Shown here in pieces: positions 50,159 through 60,596 of a stretch of DNA of 64,000 nucleotides; position 1 is the stretch's first letter; every line of letters starts with the position of its first letter. The DNA is taken from contig CM012955.1 in NCBI GenBank assembly GCA_000181795.3, positions 4,947,932-5,011,931 on the forward strand, read 5' to 3'. Origin of the DNA: Trichinella spiralis. Lineage: Eukaryota; Nematoda; Enoplea; Trichinellida; Trichinellidae. The position numbers and the translations under genes were made by a program. The notes under the pieces are model-generated. The model did no database searches and had not been told where the DNA came from. It saw nothing but the letters and a program-made list of their open reading frames with translations.

Positions 50159-51274
50159 ATGCAAGCTTTCAACGAGTCTTCTGAATGTGGAGAAGGCTGG
50201 CCGTCTGGCCCTGCGGATTACATCACTCAGCTTGTTTTTGGTCCAATTTTAGCTTCTTTTGTCTTCATTTCGGTAATCAGCAATATTGTATGCATAACCG
50301 TTCTTCACCGGTCACGTCAATGGCCACGCCTGAATACGTGCTTGATTGCATTGGCTGCTTGGGAAATTGTTCTAATGTGTGCCTCTTTCTTCTTGTACAG
50401 CTTCCCTGTTCTGCTTTATCATAATTCACCAGTAAATGGACCGTATGTGAAAACTTACGCCTATTGGTACACCGCTGCGAATATGGCAAATCAGGCGGCT
50501 GTATGGGTTGTACTAGTGATGGCTATAGATCGCTATTTTGCAATATGCCATCCCCTCAAGCATCGACGATTTGGTGATACAGCTCGTGGTAAAATTTTAC
50601 TGCTTGTTAGCACGTTTGCAATTATGCATGCTACTCCTCGATTTTTCGAAGTCAGCGTGGTGTACTGCTCACCGGTTGACAATTCTACACCCGTTGTAAC
50701 AGTAGTTCCAAGCGGCTTGCAGCAGAACTACATATACAGAATGTTGTACAAGGTAATTGGTGGAATGCTTTTATATTCAGTCGGACCGTTTCTTGTGCTC
50801 AGCTTCATTGCGGCCCAAGTATCGAAACACATGAGCAAGTACGCTATAACAAGACGCAAACTGATACAAGAAGAAAGTCCTGGCATGCAGGCTCGACTGA
50901 GCGTTTCGTCGACTAGCGATAAAGTGCGTGATCAAAATCGTGATCAACTTTTGCTTATTATGATTATCAAATTTCTCACTTGCCATTCGTTGCCAACAGC
51001 ACTGGACGTAATGGAAACTGTTGTACCAGCTGAACTTTTCGCATCCGTTACAATAAGTCGTCTAATTGACGTGTCCAACATATTGGTGATGATCAATGCT
51101 GGTTGCAATGTGTTTATTTACATTGCTTGCAGTCAAAATTTTCGGCACCAAATTTCGTTGCACTTGCTTCGTTCTAGGCGTTTCAGTCAACCTTTCTATC
51201 AGTCTTCAACCAGAGATTTACGACGGCACGGCTACGACTACACACCCAGAAATAGCAAACAGTTGGCCGTCTAA
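50159..51274 (+). CDS. FMRFamide/neuropeptide-type G-protein-coupled receptor, intronless coding region
   Basis: A single uninterrupted frame of 371 codons encodes a rhodopsin-class receptor. The N-terminus has one glycosylation site (NESS) and no signal peptide. TM1 spans about residues 25-49 (SNIVCITV), TM2 58-82, TM3 ends in the DRY motif at 124-126 within VMAIDRYFAICHPLKHRR, TM4 143-160, TM5 195-220, TM6 262-285 and TM7 300-323. TM7 carries NVFIY in place of NPxxY, a change common in nematode FRPR/DMSR receptors, and TM6 lacks the CWxP motif. A Cys in ECL2 (Cys170) can pair with the extracellular side of TM3. The cytoplasmic tail is Arg/Ser-rich. The protein should sit in the plasma membrane of neurons or muscle and signal through G proteins; the peptide ligand is not inferable. 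TGTAG directly before the start hints at an upstream untranslated exon. Confidence 0.88.
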   Translation: MQAFNESSECGEGWPSGPADYITQLVFGPILASFVFISVISNIVCITVLHRSRQWPRLNTCLIALAAWEIVLMCASFFLYSFPVLLYHNSPVNGPYVKTYAYWYTAANMANQAAVWVVLVMAIDRYFAICHPLKHRRFGDTARGKILLLVSTFAIMHATPRFFEVSVVYCSPVDNSTPVVTVVPSGLQQNYIYRMLYKVIGGMLLYSVGPFLVLSFIAAQVSKHMSKYAITRRKLIQEESPGMQARLSVSSTSDKVRDQNRDQLLLIMIIKFLTCHSLPTALDVMETVVPAELFASVTISRLIDVSNILVMINAGCNVFIYIACSQNFRHQISLHLLRSRRFSQPFYQSSTRDLRRHGYDYTPRNSKQLAV

Positions 51275-54200
51275 CTAACTTGGATTTGATGATTTGATAC
51301 AAATTTTACTCTGAAACACCACTGAGAAATAATAAATGCTTCATTTATATAACCAAACCACCAGTCTTCAATGATTTCAATGGAGTGGATGAACGCTTTA
51401 AAACATTTCATGCTGTTTTTGCAACAATAAAAAGAAGATTTGACAAAACAAACGTTCAATTTCGGTAACTTTATATATATACTTTTTTCAAAAGATTATT
51501 TAAAATTTACTTTATTTAAAAGTATTGAAATTTATGCAAAAATGAAAGGATTTCAATGTGGATTTTGCCATATTGCACGAAGAAAAAGATCACTTTATTT
51601 GATAATTGTTGTTAAACGCTGTTTCTGAAACTTTCAGCAGAGACTGTATTAATTTGCAAGCTTATTTCACTTTACACAGAAGTGGTAGAAATATGAAGCC
51701 TATGAGCCATGTTACTGAATGCTTTAGATTATTACTGTTATTTTCATAATCTGCTAACTTTCAGAAAACGAATATTTATCAGAGCCATTGTTGAGCTTAA
51801 AATTTGAAACAGTGGATTTATTTCTTTACCAGAAAAATTTTGAAGGAGAAAATATTTTATTCATCTAAAACTTCATTGACATTTAGAAAGGTTGTATTTC
51901 ATAATTGATCTATAAAATGCCATTTTTTTGCTTAATGACCTCAGCGCATTAGTAGAAGACAGATTTATAATAAAAATTTATTGAACCCAGCCACTAGGCA
52001 TTTATGATAAATTTTTTCTTAGAATATGACAAAGTGATCGATGATGTGCAAAAAATACTAGAGCAGCATCAACTAGCATGTTGAATGTACGCATTTATAT
52101 TATATTTATAAGTGTTTTACATGATTAAAGAAGATTATTAATTGCAAAAAAATTATAAATTAAATTCATTTTTTCATGAAAAGTGGAATAAAATTAATGT
52201 TAAAAAGAATGAAATGCATGGAATATTCGTTTCTCCTTTTTTTGAATGAATTGTCTAGGGTAAGAGGCAATTTTTTCTGGCTTGCCTAATAAGCAAACGA
52301 CCCAAAGCATTGGGGTGAATTTTAGTCGAGATGCTGCAATGACACAGGCAAGCAAATGATATCTCTTGTCCAGCCAGTCGAGCAGAAGGACACAATGGAA
52401 AGTTTAAATATATGATGATGAAAAAAGAGGTCTCCAGTTAACGTTCCACATGCTCTTGGGAATGGTGGTACCATGCCAAATCAACGTCGCTGCACTAGTC
52501 CGTGGAAAATTATATTCTCCTAAACTTTTAAAAGTAATATTTAAAAAAATGACTCAAGAAAACATACTGAAGAACAAAAAACTTATAATTAACAGTAAAG
52601 AGCTGAATAAACTTTTGTAAATTTAATCAATTTGCATCGATTTGTCTGCTTTTATGGTGATTTCAAATATTAAGCATAAAAAAGATGAACTCTAAAAAAT
52701 TTTATTTCTAGAAAACAAATTATATATACATTTTTCAAAATTTGACAGCATCAAATTTCATTTCAAATTTCATCTAGATATTTTAGTATACCAGATGAAA
52801 ATATTTTAGTCTGTCTATAAAGAAATGTTGTTCAATTCAAAAAGTATGCAAGAATGGACTCCTATTTAGATTTCACATGAACGTTTTGCAACTGAAAATT
52901 TTATCCAGTTTTTTCCAGTGTAAAAGCAGATTTTGATGACGTTATTACGTGCCATGCCAATTTTGAGTTTGATAATTTTGTTTGCTTTTTGGAGAAATAG
53001 AAAAAATAATACTTTTGCACAATTGTAACTTGATGAATGAAAGGCTTTTAGGGCGGTAATCGTAATTGATGACGTCAATTAAAATATAAAAGATGCAATT
53101 GCTTTATTGAGAAATGAAGTCGATTTCTTTTTAAAAAATTAAATTTCTAAAATGAAATCACTTCATCTTTTTAATGCCAAAAATGTTCCAATTCAAATTC
53201 GAGATATTTTAAATTCCGTTTTAAAATAAAGATCTCATTTGCGTCATTGAATATGGAAGAAAAAGGCAGCCTGTTTAATAAGCAACAACTGTTCAAAATG
53301 GATAAACCAATAATTTTTCTTTTCGATCTACATCATCAACTACCAAACTAAAGCTGATTTTTTAATAAGTGACAGCAATTGTATGCTTCTTTTTTACGCA
53401 AAACAAATCAAAAGCTATTCATTTATTATTGCATACTGTCATTCAGAATTAAATTTTTTAGGTTAAAAAATCAATAAAATATTTGTTAAACATTTTACAT
53501 ACATATTAGACCCTGCATTCCACAAAAGGTATTGTAAATAACATTTCAGATGAGATGCAAATGAAATCGTACGAAAGTGCATAAAAACAAATTGCCCTTT
53601 AGAATCATCATAAATAAGGTAAGAAGGAATATGCTTGCATATTTAGAGTGTACTTATCGAGTTTCAAAGTTTCAAAAACATTATCGAGATGAAGGGGTGG
53701 AATTCATTTTCAAATAGAAAAGTTCAGTTCCACAGTTCGGCTTCATCGCGGTTAGACTGCGTCGTATAAAGAATGGTCCACCTGAATAAAAACTATGGAA
53801 ATCATTTTTATCTCAAAATCACCATATCAGTATCAGAGTGCTTGTTCTTTTGGATGCTGCGGCTAATGGGCACTAAGGTCATGTAACCTCTGCTCATATC
53901 ATCAATTTTTTTATTAAAACGATTTTTTATTTTTGTATTTACTATCAGCATGAACATGTGAATTACTTTATTTTGAAAATTTATAAATTAAATGAAAAAC
54001 AATAGATATAAATAATTAATTTGCAAGCCGTGGAGCACAACTTGATATGTTGCTGACTTGTTCAACTTGACCCAGTATCTATTGTCTTCAGGCAAGACTT
54101 ATACAATTGAAAAGCAAAGTTATATGTGAATGCTTTGAGCTTTTATGTTTGCTTTTCAGCTTCATTTCAAATAACTGTAGGCTAGCAGTGTGCACTGACT

Positions 54201-54762
54201 GAACAGTATGGCACTTTTCTTGAAATGCATTCTATGCATCAACAAAATAGATTTGTGCTTTCTTTCAGGATTTATTTTATTTTTATTTCTTGAAAATGAT
54301 TCATCACGATTTTGAACAACAACAACAGAAAGGTACATCTCATCAACAGAAAGTTGCCTGTTGCTGGAATATCTAAGTTGGAAAGCGGTTTGTTGAAAAA
54401 ATCCTTTTGATGTTAAACTATTATGGTAATCTATAAAAATGAAATACATGTGAGACGTTTTAATATTTGCGATTACTGTCCATTATAAAGTTATTGTCTT
54501 TAGAATGCCATTGTCGAGATGAAAATGAATTATGTTTTCCACAAAATGTTAAAAAGATATTTTCAGAAAAATAAGTTTTATTGACAAAATCACATGCAGA
54601 GAAGTGGAAACGCACGGCACAGCGGTTGTTAAAGAAAGGCAAACGTCAACACACACACAAAATGTGAACAGCAGAAAACTGAAGTAAGCAAATAGATACG
54701 TTTTGAGACCACGGCAATCAAGCAAATTTTAGAGTGTATGGTTGAAATTCTTTATTTTTATT

Positions 54763-54765
<3 letters not shown>

Positions 54766-54809
<44 letters not shown>
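54766..54809. repeat. TA microsatellite, about 22 copies
   Basis: An uninterrupted alternating TA tract, the longest simple repeat in the window. It could form a cruciform or be length-polymorphic. Confidence 0.92.
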
Positions 54810-54813
<4 letters not shown>

Positions 54814-55152
54814 TAATGCTCTTAGTTGACTTGTAATCTTTCCATTTTGCACATTGACTGTTAAAATGAAAATAAAAATCCAGAATTTTTAATAAATAAT
54901 TTATTCTTCATTTGATCAGCGTAACTGAATACTTGCCCATTACTAATGCTTGATAATTGCACAACAATTATTTGTTAATAACGTACGTTTGCATTGATTA
55001 TTATTGAAAATGATTATCGTTTCGTTTACAAATTATTCAAATTTTCAATGTAAATACATTTTCATTTGTTTTTCCATCAACTAGGCATTTTATTAATGAC
55101 ATTTATTAGAATTAGAAATTATTCACAACAAAAATTTGATTGATGAAATCAA

Positions 55153-55184
55153 CATACACACACACACACATATATATATATATA
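55153..55184. repeat. CA/TA composite microsatellite
   Basis: A short CA run passes directly into a TA run. This is simple sequence in a spacer. Confidence 0.8.
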
Positions 55185-55413
55185 AACAATTATACGTGTA
55201 ATCAATAAATATTGAAATTATTATAAATTAAAAAAAAAGTTTTTGCAAATCATATATCACTATATTGAGTTCATTTATGAAAAGGATTCTTTGATGTTTG
55301 AGTACTTTTTCCAGTTCTTCTTTATTGTTATTATAATTTATAAAATATATAATTTATCAGATCAAGCAGATTATGATATTAAGTAAAAGTGACAACATTA
55401 CTATTAATCTATT

Positions 55414-56733
55414 TCAGGAATCATGTTTTCCTCCATTGCTTTTAATTTCTCCTCCATATTCTTTTTTGCTTTCATATTTACCTTTACTCATCTTCTTCGT
55501 GTAATGTGGCATCACATTAGTTTTGAACTCATTGAATTGGTTTTTATATGTCTGATATGCTGTATTCAGACTCACAAAGTGTTTCTGCCTATTGAAAGAG
55601 GCTCGAAGTAATGCAATTCTTCTTAGTAAATAATTCTGTAGATAAATAATCTCTCGTATAATTCTTAAATGTTCTTTTGTTTTATTCTCTTCTTGGCGTT
55701 CTTCGAAATCCGTATGAGTTTTTTTCATTGTTCTTGCTTTCTTATCACTTCCACAGTTCTTTTCATTAAAGAATGATTTTTCATCATTCAAGGAGTTTAC
55801 ATCCTTAAATAAATTATTACATTTTGACCACAAATCACTTTCTGCCGACGATGACTCCAGCCAGTCATTCATTGGATTGAAAGAATATAAGGTGGCATCC
55901 AGGTGTTCCACATTTTGTAACATTTTACAGAACTTGACAAATGATTTAGCATCACCTCGGCTTCTGAACATTATTTTGGCCGTCAGTTTTTGTTTCTCAA
56001 CATATTTGACGGTCACCTTTCTCTTATTCTGCTTAACTGAGATAAGCTGACTCCAATTTATGTAAGCTTCGCAGTTGTTATCAATATAAAAGTGGATACC
56101 TTTCCTATTCATACCAATGAGAGCGTAATTAATTGATGTAAAAAGTAACTGATTACTGAAAGTGCTCGCATTTTTCGCATGGGTCAAAAAACACTTCATG
56201 GCCTGGATGTTGTTATTGAATGAATGTTCACGAAGCTTCTCATTTATATCACTCATCCATTTTTTTCTGCTTACTCTGAATCTTTTTCTAAGCCAATGTA
56301 TACTTGGAATGTTCCGCCATTCTGACCCTCTGGGCGCTAGGAAATTTTGATGGATAGCAATAGCAATCAACTGAATTAAATTTTCATACGATAAAATTAT
56401 TTTCCCACAAATTAGATTTTCAATAGCCTCAACATATTGGATGGCCACGAAGGCGTCGTTCAACATCAACGGTTCGTCCAACTCTGCTGAATGATACAAT
56501 GTTATCATTTTCAAAGTAGGGTCGTTTCGAGTGACTTGCTTTCTCACTGCAACATTCATTTTCAGTGGTCGACGTTGTTTATCAACCAAGACGAAAATGT
56601 CATACTTCGGAAGGTGGAGTTTAGCTAAGGCTGCTGCTAACAACTCCTTGCCGGTGGTGCTTGACTTGATGGGCATTTCCATTTTCATGAAACCCGAGTA
56701 AATTGTCACTTTACAAATTTTCTTTTGGCGCAT
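55414..56733 (-). CDS. Intronless FERM-domain protein
   Basis: A continuous 439-codon frame. Residues about 5-95 resemble a ubiquitin-like F1 lobe (KVTIYSGFMKMEMPIKSSTT ... YDIFVLVDKQRRPL), 97-195 an acyl-CoA-binding-like F2 lobe (ENLIQLIAIAIHQNFLAPRG, with the terminal MKCFLTHAKNASTFSNQLLF), and 200-275 a PH-like F3 lobe (YALIGMNRKGIHFYIDNNCE ... SRGDAKSFVKFCKML). The last 160 residues are basic and helical with no domain. The order fits the FERM fold as found in myosin-VII/XV, talin and FRM proteins, but I cannot choose a subfamily. FERM proteins link membrane receptors to actin. The absence of introns contrasts with the other genes here except the GPCR, and suggests a retroposed copy or intron loss. 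The frame is intact, so it is probably functional. Confidence 0.66.
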   Translation of the reverse strand: MRQKKICKVTIYSGFMKMEMPIKSSTTGKELLAAALAKLHLPKYDIFVLVDKQRRPLKMNVAVRKQVTRNDPTLKMITLYHSAELDEPLMLNDAFVAIQYVEAIENLICGKIILSYENLIQLIAIAIHQNFLAPRGSEWRNIPSIHWLRKRFRVSRKKWMSDINEKLREHSFNNNIQAMKCFLTHAKNASTFSNQLLFTSINYALIGMNRKGIHFYIDNNCEAYINWSQLISVKQNKRKVTVKYVEKQKLTAKIMFRSRGDAKSFVKFCKMLQNVEHLDATLYSFNPMNDWLESSSAESDLWSKCNNLFKDVNSLNDEKSFFNEKNCGSDKKARTMKKTHTDFEERQEENKTKEHLRIIREIIYLQNYLLRRIALLRASFNRQKHFVSLNTAYQTYKNQFNEFKTNVMPHYTKKMSKGKYESKKEYGGEIKSNGGKHDS

Positions 56734-57355
56734 AATGTTCGACTGCTACTGTTCTGATCGCAAAACTAACTAAAACAGTTCAAGTGTTCGCCGCAGTATA
56801 TGCAACACTTTAAACAATTTTAAACAAAATTTAAAATAAACTTTAAATTATTTTACTTTTGCTTTTAATACATAATTCATACTTTTAGGGTTTCATTTTA
56901 TCATTTTTATATTAAATCAATAAAATTTTAAACATTTCAAATATAATCGTTATTTTTCAGACCAGCAGCAAGTGGTTCGCAAAATAACAGCTCATCAACA
57001 TCGATATATTATAAATTTAACTGATAGTCAGTATAAGTGATTTATATTTTGCAGGAAAATTTCGGCAACATGAAAGTAGTTATTTTGAATCATTTAAAAA
57101 TATTTGTGTGTAGCGGACATGGACCGAGCTAAAGAAATTATTCCTGCAGAAAATGAAGAGGAGGAAACCTAAAGCTACCGTATGAAGAATTGGACATGAA
57201 GATCGGAGGCGGAGTACGGTAATTCTTGTTTACATGCGTACGTGGCAGTTGGCAAGTTGACAGGAAAGCGTTTTTTCGATATATCTTCGTCGTCGGTCCT
57301 TGCTTTTGATTGTTCAATAAAGTATATACTCATTGTTTGTTGTTTGATTGTCGCA
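56734..57355. other. Upstream region of the FERM gene
   Basis: AT-rich sequence up to about 57120, then composition shifts toward higher GC. A 17-codon ATG frame at 57119 is too short to call. The promoter of the FERM gene should lie in the left part. Confidence 0.35.
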
Positions 57356-60300
57356 ATGCCATCAGGAAAGCGAGAGACAGAAAGGAAGGGAAATACGCTC
57401 TTAAATAGCGGCCCGTCGCCAAATAGCGACGGACGCACCAATAATCTGGTGGAAGAAGCGGACGAGCCTGCTCGAGGGAGCGACCCGTTGCATGTGTATT
57501 AAAAAGTTTTCCTTAAAAATATTGGGTATAGTGAGAAAGAGCTTTGCACATTTCATGTATCCAAATTATTGTCATATCTATACCTATACTGTCCCGAACG
57601 GTGATCTAATCGACCGATCGAATCGCCACTAGAACGACAATACAGTCCACCGAACCTGCACATCAGTAGCAATGGAGGCGTTCTGTACGCTACAGTAACA
57701 ATGGGTTTGTTTACAATAAAAATGCCCATATAATTGAATGTGATGTTCGAATGTTTTGTTTTGATAATGAAATTGAAAATAAATTGCGTGTTAGTGGTAA
57801 TTTCAAGTAAAAAATATTTTAACTTATTCATGGATACCTATTTTTATATCATTAATACCTGAAACTTTTAATAGATACTGTAGATTAGTCTTAACTAGAA
57901 CTCTTGGAAGAAGAGCATTCACTGCTATGTAATGGGTGTTGTTTAGTAAATTAGCTTCTGACAATATTAAGCTTTGGAAATATAATTTCAGAACGTATCA
58001 TTGGCTGAATTATGAAAAAGGAGCTGATTCAACAATTGTAACGAGTCGCGCGGTCCACGTCCGCAACACAATGGTAACAGTCCCGGCAAGCTGATGATGC
58101 ATGTCATATTCTAAAGTCAGCGGATGAAGATCATGTAAGATCGAGCTGATCGTGCACCACGATCCCGTAGAACTCGGCTACCGTAGTAGACACATTTGGA
58201 CCTGTCGATCAGTGGCAGAGTATGGTAGTGGGCAGACACTTGGCAGTGATTGGTGGTGTGCAGTTTTGGTGAGCGATCGATCGTGTTGTGATTTTTTGTT
58301 GTGGTTGTTAGCAGCACGTTGTGATAAACATTTGAAAAGATTGTTTGGTGTTCGTTTTATAAATTATTCACACCTTATGTCTTCCTCAAGAAGAGTAGGC
58401 GTCCGTAAGGTCAACTCGAACGGTGAACAACAAGGCGTTGTCTGATCTGCCTGCTGTGACGAAAAGTCCGTTACACAATATCACATTGGTAGATGATAAT
58501 CCTATCGACGTTGGATAATTTCTCTCAAAGATTTGTTACTTCACGAGATGTGAACCGAGCAGAAATGTCAGTTAATTTGGAGAAACTAATGAGAAAGATC
58601 TGTTGAAAAAAAGTTGAATCATTTCTATTTCTCTCTGTCCAGCACAATAGAGTATGCGTGCATTTTATGAATTTGGAAGCATCATGGAATTGCATGATCG
58701 ACAGAACGTAGAAGACGAGTTGTAATTTTGGTAGCATCCATGAAGTGAAATGAAAGTGGGTTCTAAAAAGATAACGTCGTATCCGAATTGGAATAAAGAC
58801 GACGAAAAAGTTGAAATAACGGTGAAGGCGAAAGGGACATCATAGCTTGCAGTCTCAAAGCTCATCTGTTTGTTGGAGGTTGTGGTCAAAATTCAGAATG
58901 ACGTCATGTCAGCACTACTGAAGGGAAAACAATTGATTTTGATCATATCGTGGCCATACACAAATCGGCGCAGTTATGAACATGAAGCAAGAATTTGAGA
59001 TATGGAATTATGTTTAATATTTCCTATTCTTTCAACCCGCATTCGCAAAGTAAGATAATTTTCTATTCTTCCTTGTAAATTTTACGGTGGAAAATTTGCT
59101 TATAGCAGTTTAGCTTCAATTTTTGATTTTAGAGATTTATTACTATTGTCTGCATTTCGTTTATAGATGTACAGTAGGAAGAAATGTGAGGAATCAGTTT
59201 GATTTCACCGAAGACGAGATCGAAGTTCATAAATTTTCCTTTCTCAGAAAAAATTGTATTCCAACATCAATTAACATTAGAGTCGTTTGATGTTGGAGCT
59301 TCATGTCTGATTCAATTTTGAAACCTGGAAAGCAACTGAAATCTCATTTATCAGCGTTAACAAGTGCTGTTTTATTGGGATAAATGTTGGTAATGTTTTC
59401 ATTTATTATTTATTTATTCATTCATTTCAGATTTTTATTTTAACACTTGTTGGTTTTTCATTTTCTAGATCTTTCCATTGTCTATGGCAAGGGAAATCAA
59501 ACTTCCAGAAGAACTGACTGAAAGAAGCTGGAAACGATATTAATGAGTAGACAGCGGGCTGCATCCATCTAAAGTGAACTTTCGAGAACGTTTGCTGTTT
59601 CTTCTCTCATCCCGAGTATCAACAGTTGTTATGGTTGGTTATAAGCTTAAAACGGACGGATAGACCGCTAAAATTATTTCCGACCATGGACTCCACGGTT
59701 TCCGTTACTTTACAGCTATTGATGAAATTGATGACAGATAACAAAAATATCAGTGCGTTTCATACGTCTGTTATAAATCATCAACAATTGGATTGCATCA
59801 GTTTCAGTTTGAATCCGTCCCGAATCTGCCGATTCCGCAAATCCAGCAGAATATGGTATAGTTGATAAAAGTCATCATTTATGACGTCGTTATGAACAAT
59901 GTCAACAACTCACGATTCTAAATTTTCGTTGCTCACACATCCCTCAACCGATTGTGGGTGGTATCAGGACTTTCCTCTGCATGCTAAGTCTCTGCATGAG
60001 ATGAAAAAGAAGTACTGTGCCCAATATGATTGCTCTGCAACGCTGTTACTACGGGCGAAGTTGACTGTCTTATCATGATCACGCAAGGTATTACAATACA
60101 CCCTACGCGGACAGTGCAACTCTTTCTAAGGAGGAATTTTTCCAAGTGATGCGGAAGAAAAGATCAAACAATCAAAATTTTCGTTGCTCACATATCCCTC
60201 AACCGGGTGTGGTATCAGGACCTTCCTGTGCTTGGTAATTTTTTGCATGGGATGAAAAAGAAGTATTGTGCCCAATATGATTGCTCTGAAACGCTGCTAT

Positions 60301-60596
60301 TAGGCGCGAAGTTGACTGTCAAGATCAACACAAGCAGTGCAACTCTTTCTAAGGAGGAATTTTTCCAAGTGAAACGGAAGAAAAGATCAAACAATATCAT
60401 ACTTTCTGTTGTGGCTAAAAATGGAATTATTGAAAGCATTTTGCGAATCGAAGCAATTTGGACTAGATCAGTTGAAAATTGCAATCTTCGTCATCGTTAT
60501 GAAGTTTTACGAATTGGTGATGAAGCACAATATGTGGTATACGTGATGCCAGTTGTCATCTATGCAAGACATTTGTATTTTAATTTCTGTTGTTGA
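57356..60596 (+). pseudogene. Decayed or fragmentary coding locus with internal duplication
   Basis: This stretch is GC-richer than its surroundings and contains several plus-strand segments that look coding but do not connect. They include an ATG frame at 57356 (MPSGKRETERKGNTLLNSGP), a segment near 58420-58520 (ALSDLPAVTKSPLHNITLVD) interrupted by a frame change before LDNFSQRFVTSRDVNRAEMS, another near 59170-59290 (NVRNQFDFTEDEIEVHKFSF), and 59626-59865. Stops and frameshifts separate them, and few have splice sites at their borders. The final segment, 60176-60596, is open for 129 codons from 60207 and ends with EAIWTRSVENCNLRHRYEVL. That stretch together with the preceding RVWYQDL...MKKKYC faintly resembles a Tudor domain, but the resemblance is weak and unconfirmed. 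The locus is either a degenerate gene or a fast-evolving one with an exon structure I could not resolve. Confidence 0.4.
59921..60395. repeat. Imperfect tandem duplication, units of about 255 and 220 bp
   Basis: Unit 1 spans 59921-60175 and unit 2 spans 60176-60395. Both begin AATTTTCGTTGCTCACA and contain AAAAAGAAGTA, TGTGCCCAATATGATTGCTC and AAGGAGGAATTTTTCCAAGT in the same order. Unit 1 has a 4-bp insertion near its start and about 30 extra bases in the middle that introduce a stop. Unit 2 keeps an open frame. The encoded peptide is conserved between the two units (EMKKKYCAQYDCSATLLL against GMKKKYCAQYDCSETLLL), so the duplicated DNA was coding. Confidence 0.88.

Larger units (their letters stand above)
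51275..55413. other. Gene-poor region with microsatellites
   Basis: About 4 kb without a supported gene between the peptide receptor and the FERM gene. It contains a long TA run (54766-54809) and a CA/TA composite (about 55153-55184). Minus frames at 54162-54449 and 54460-54642 are short and have no domain. Confidence 0.4.
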
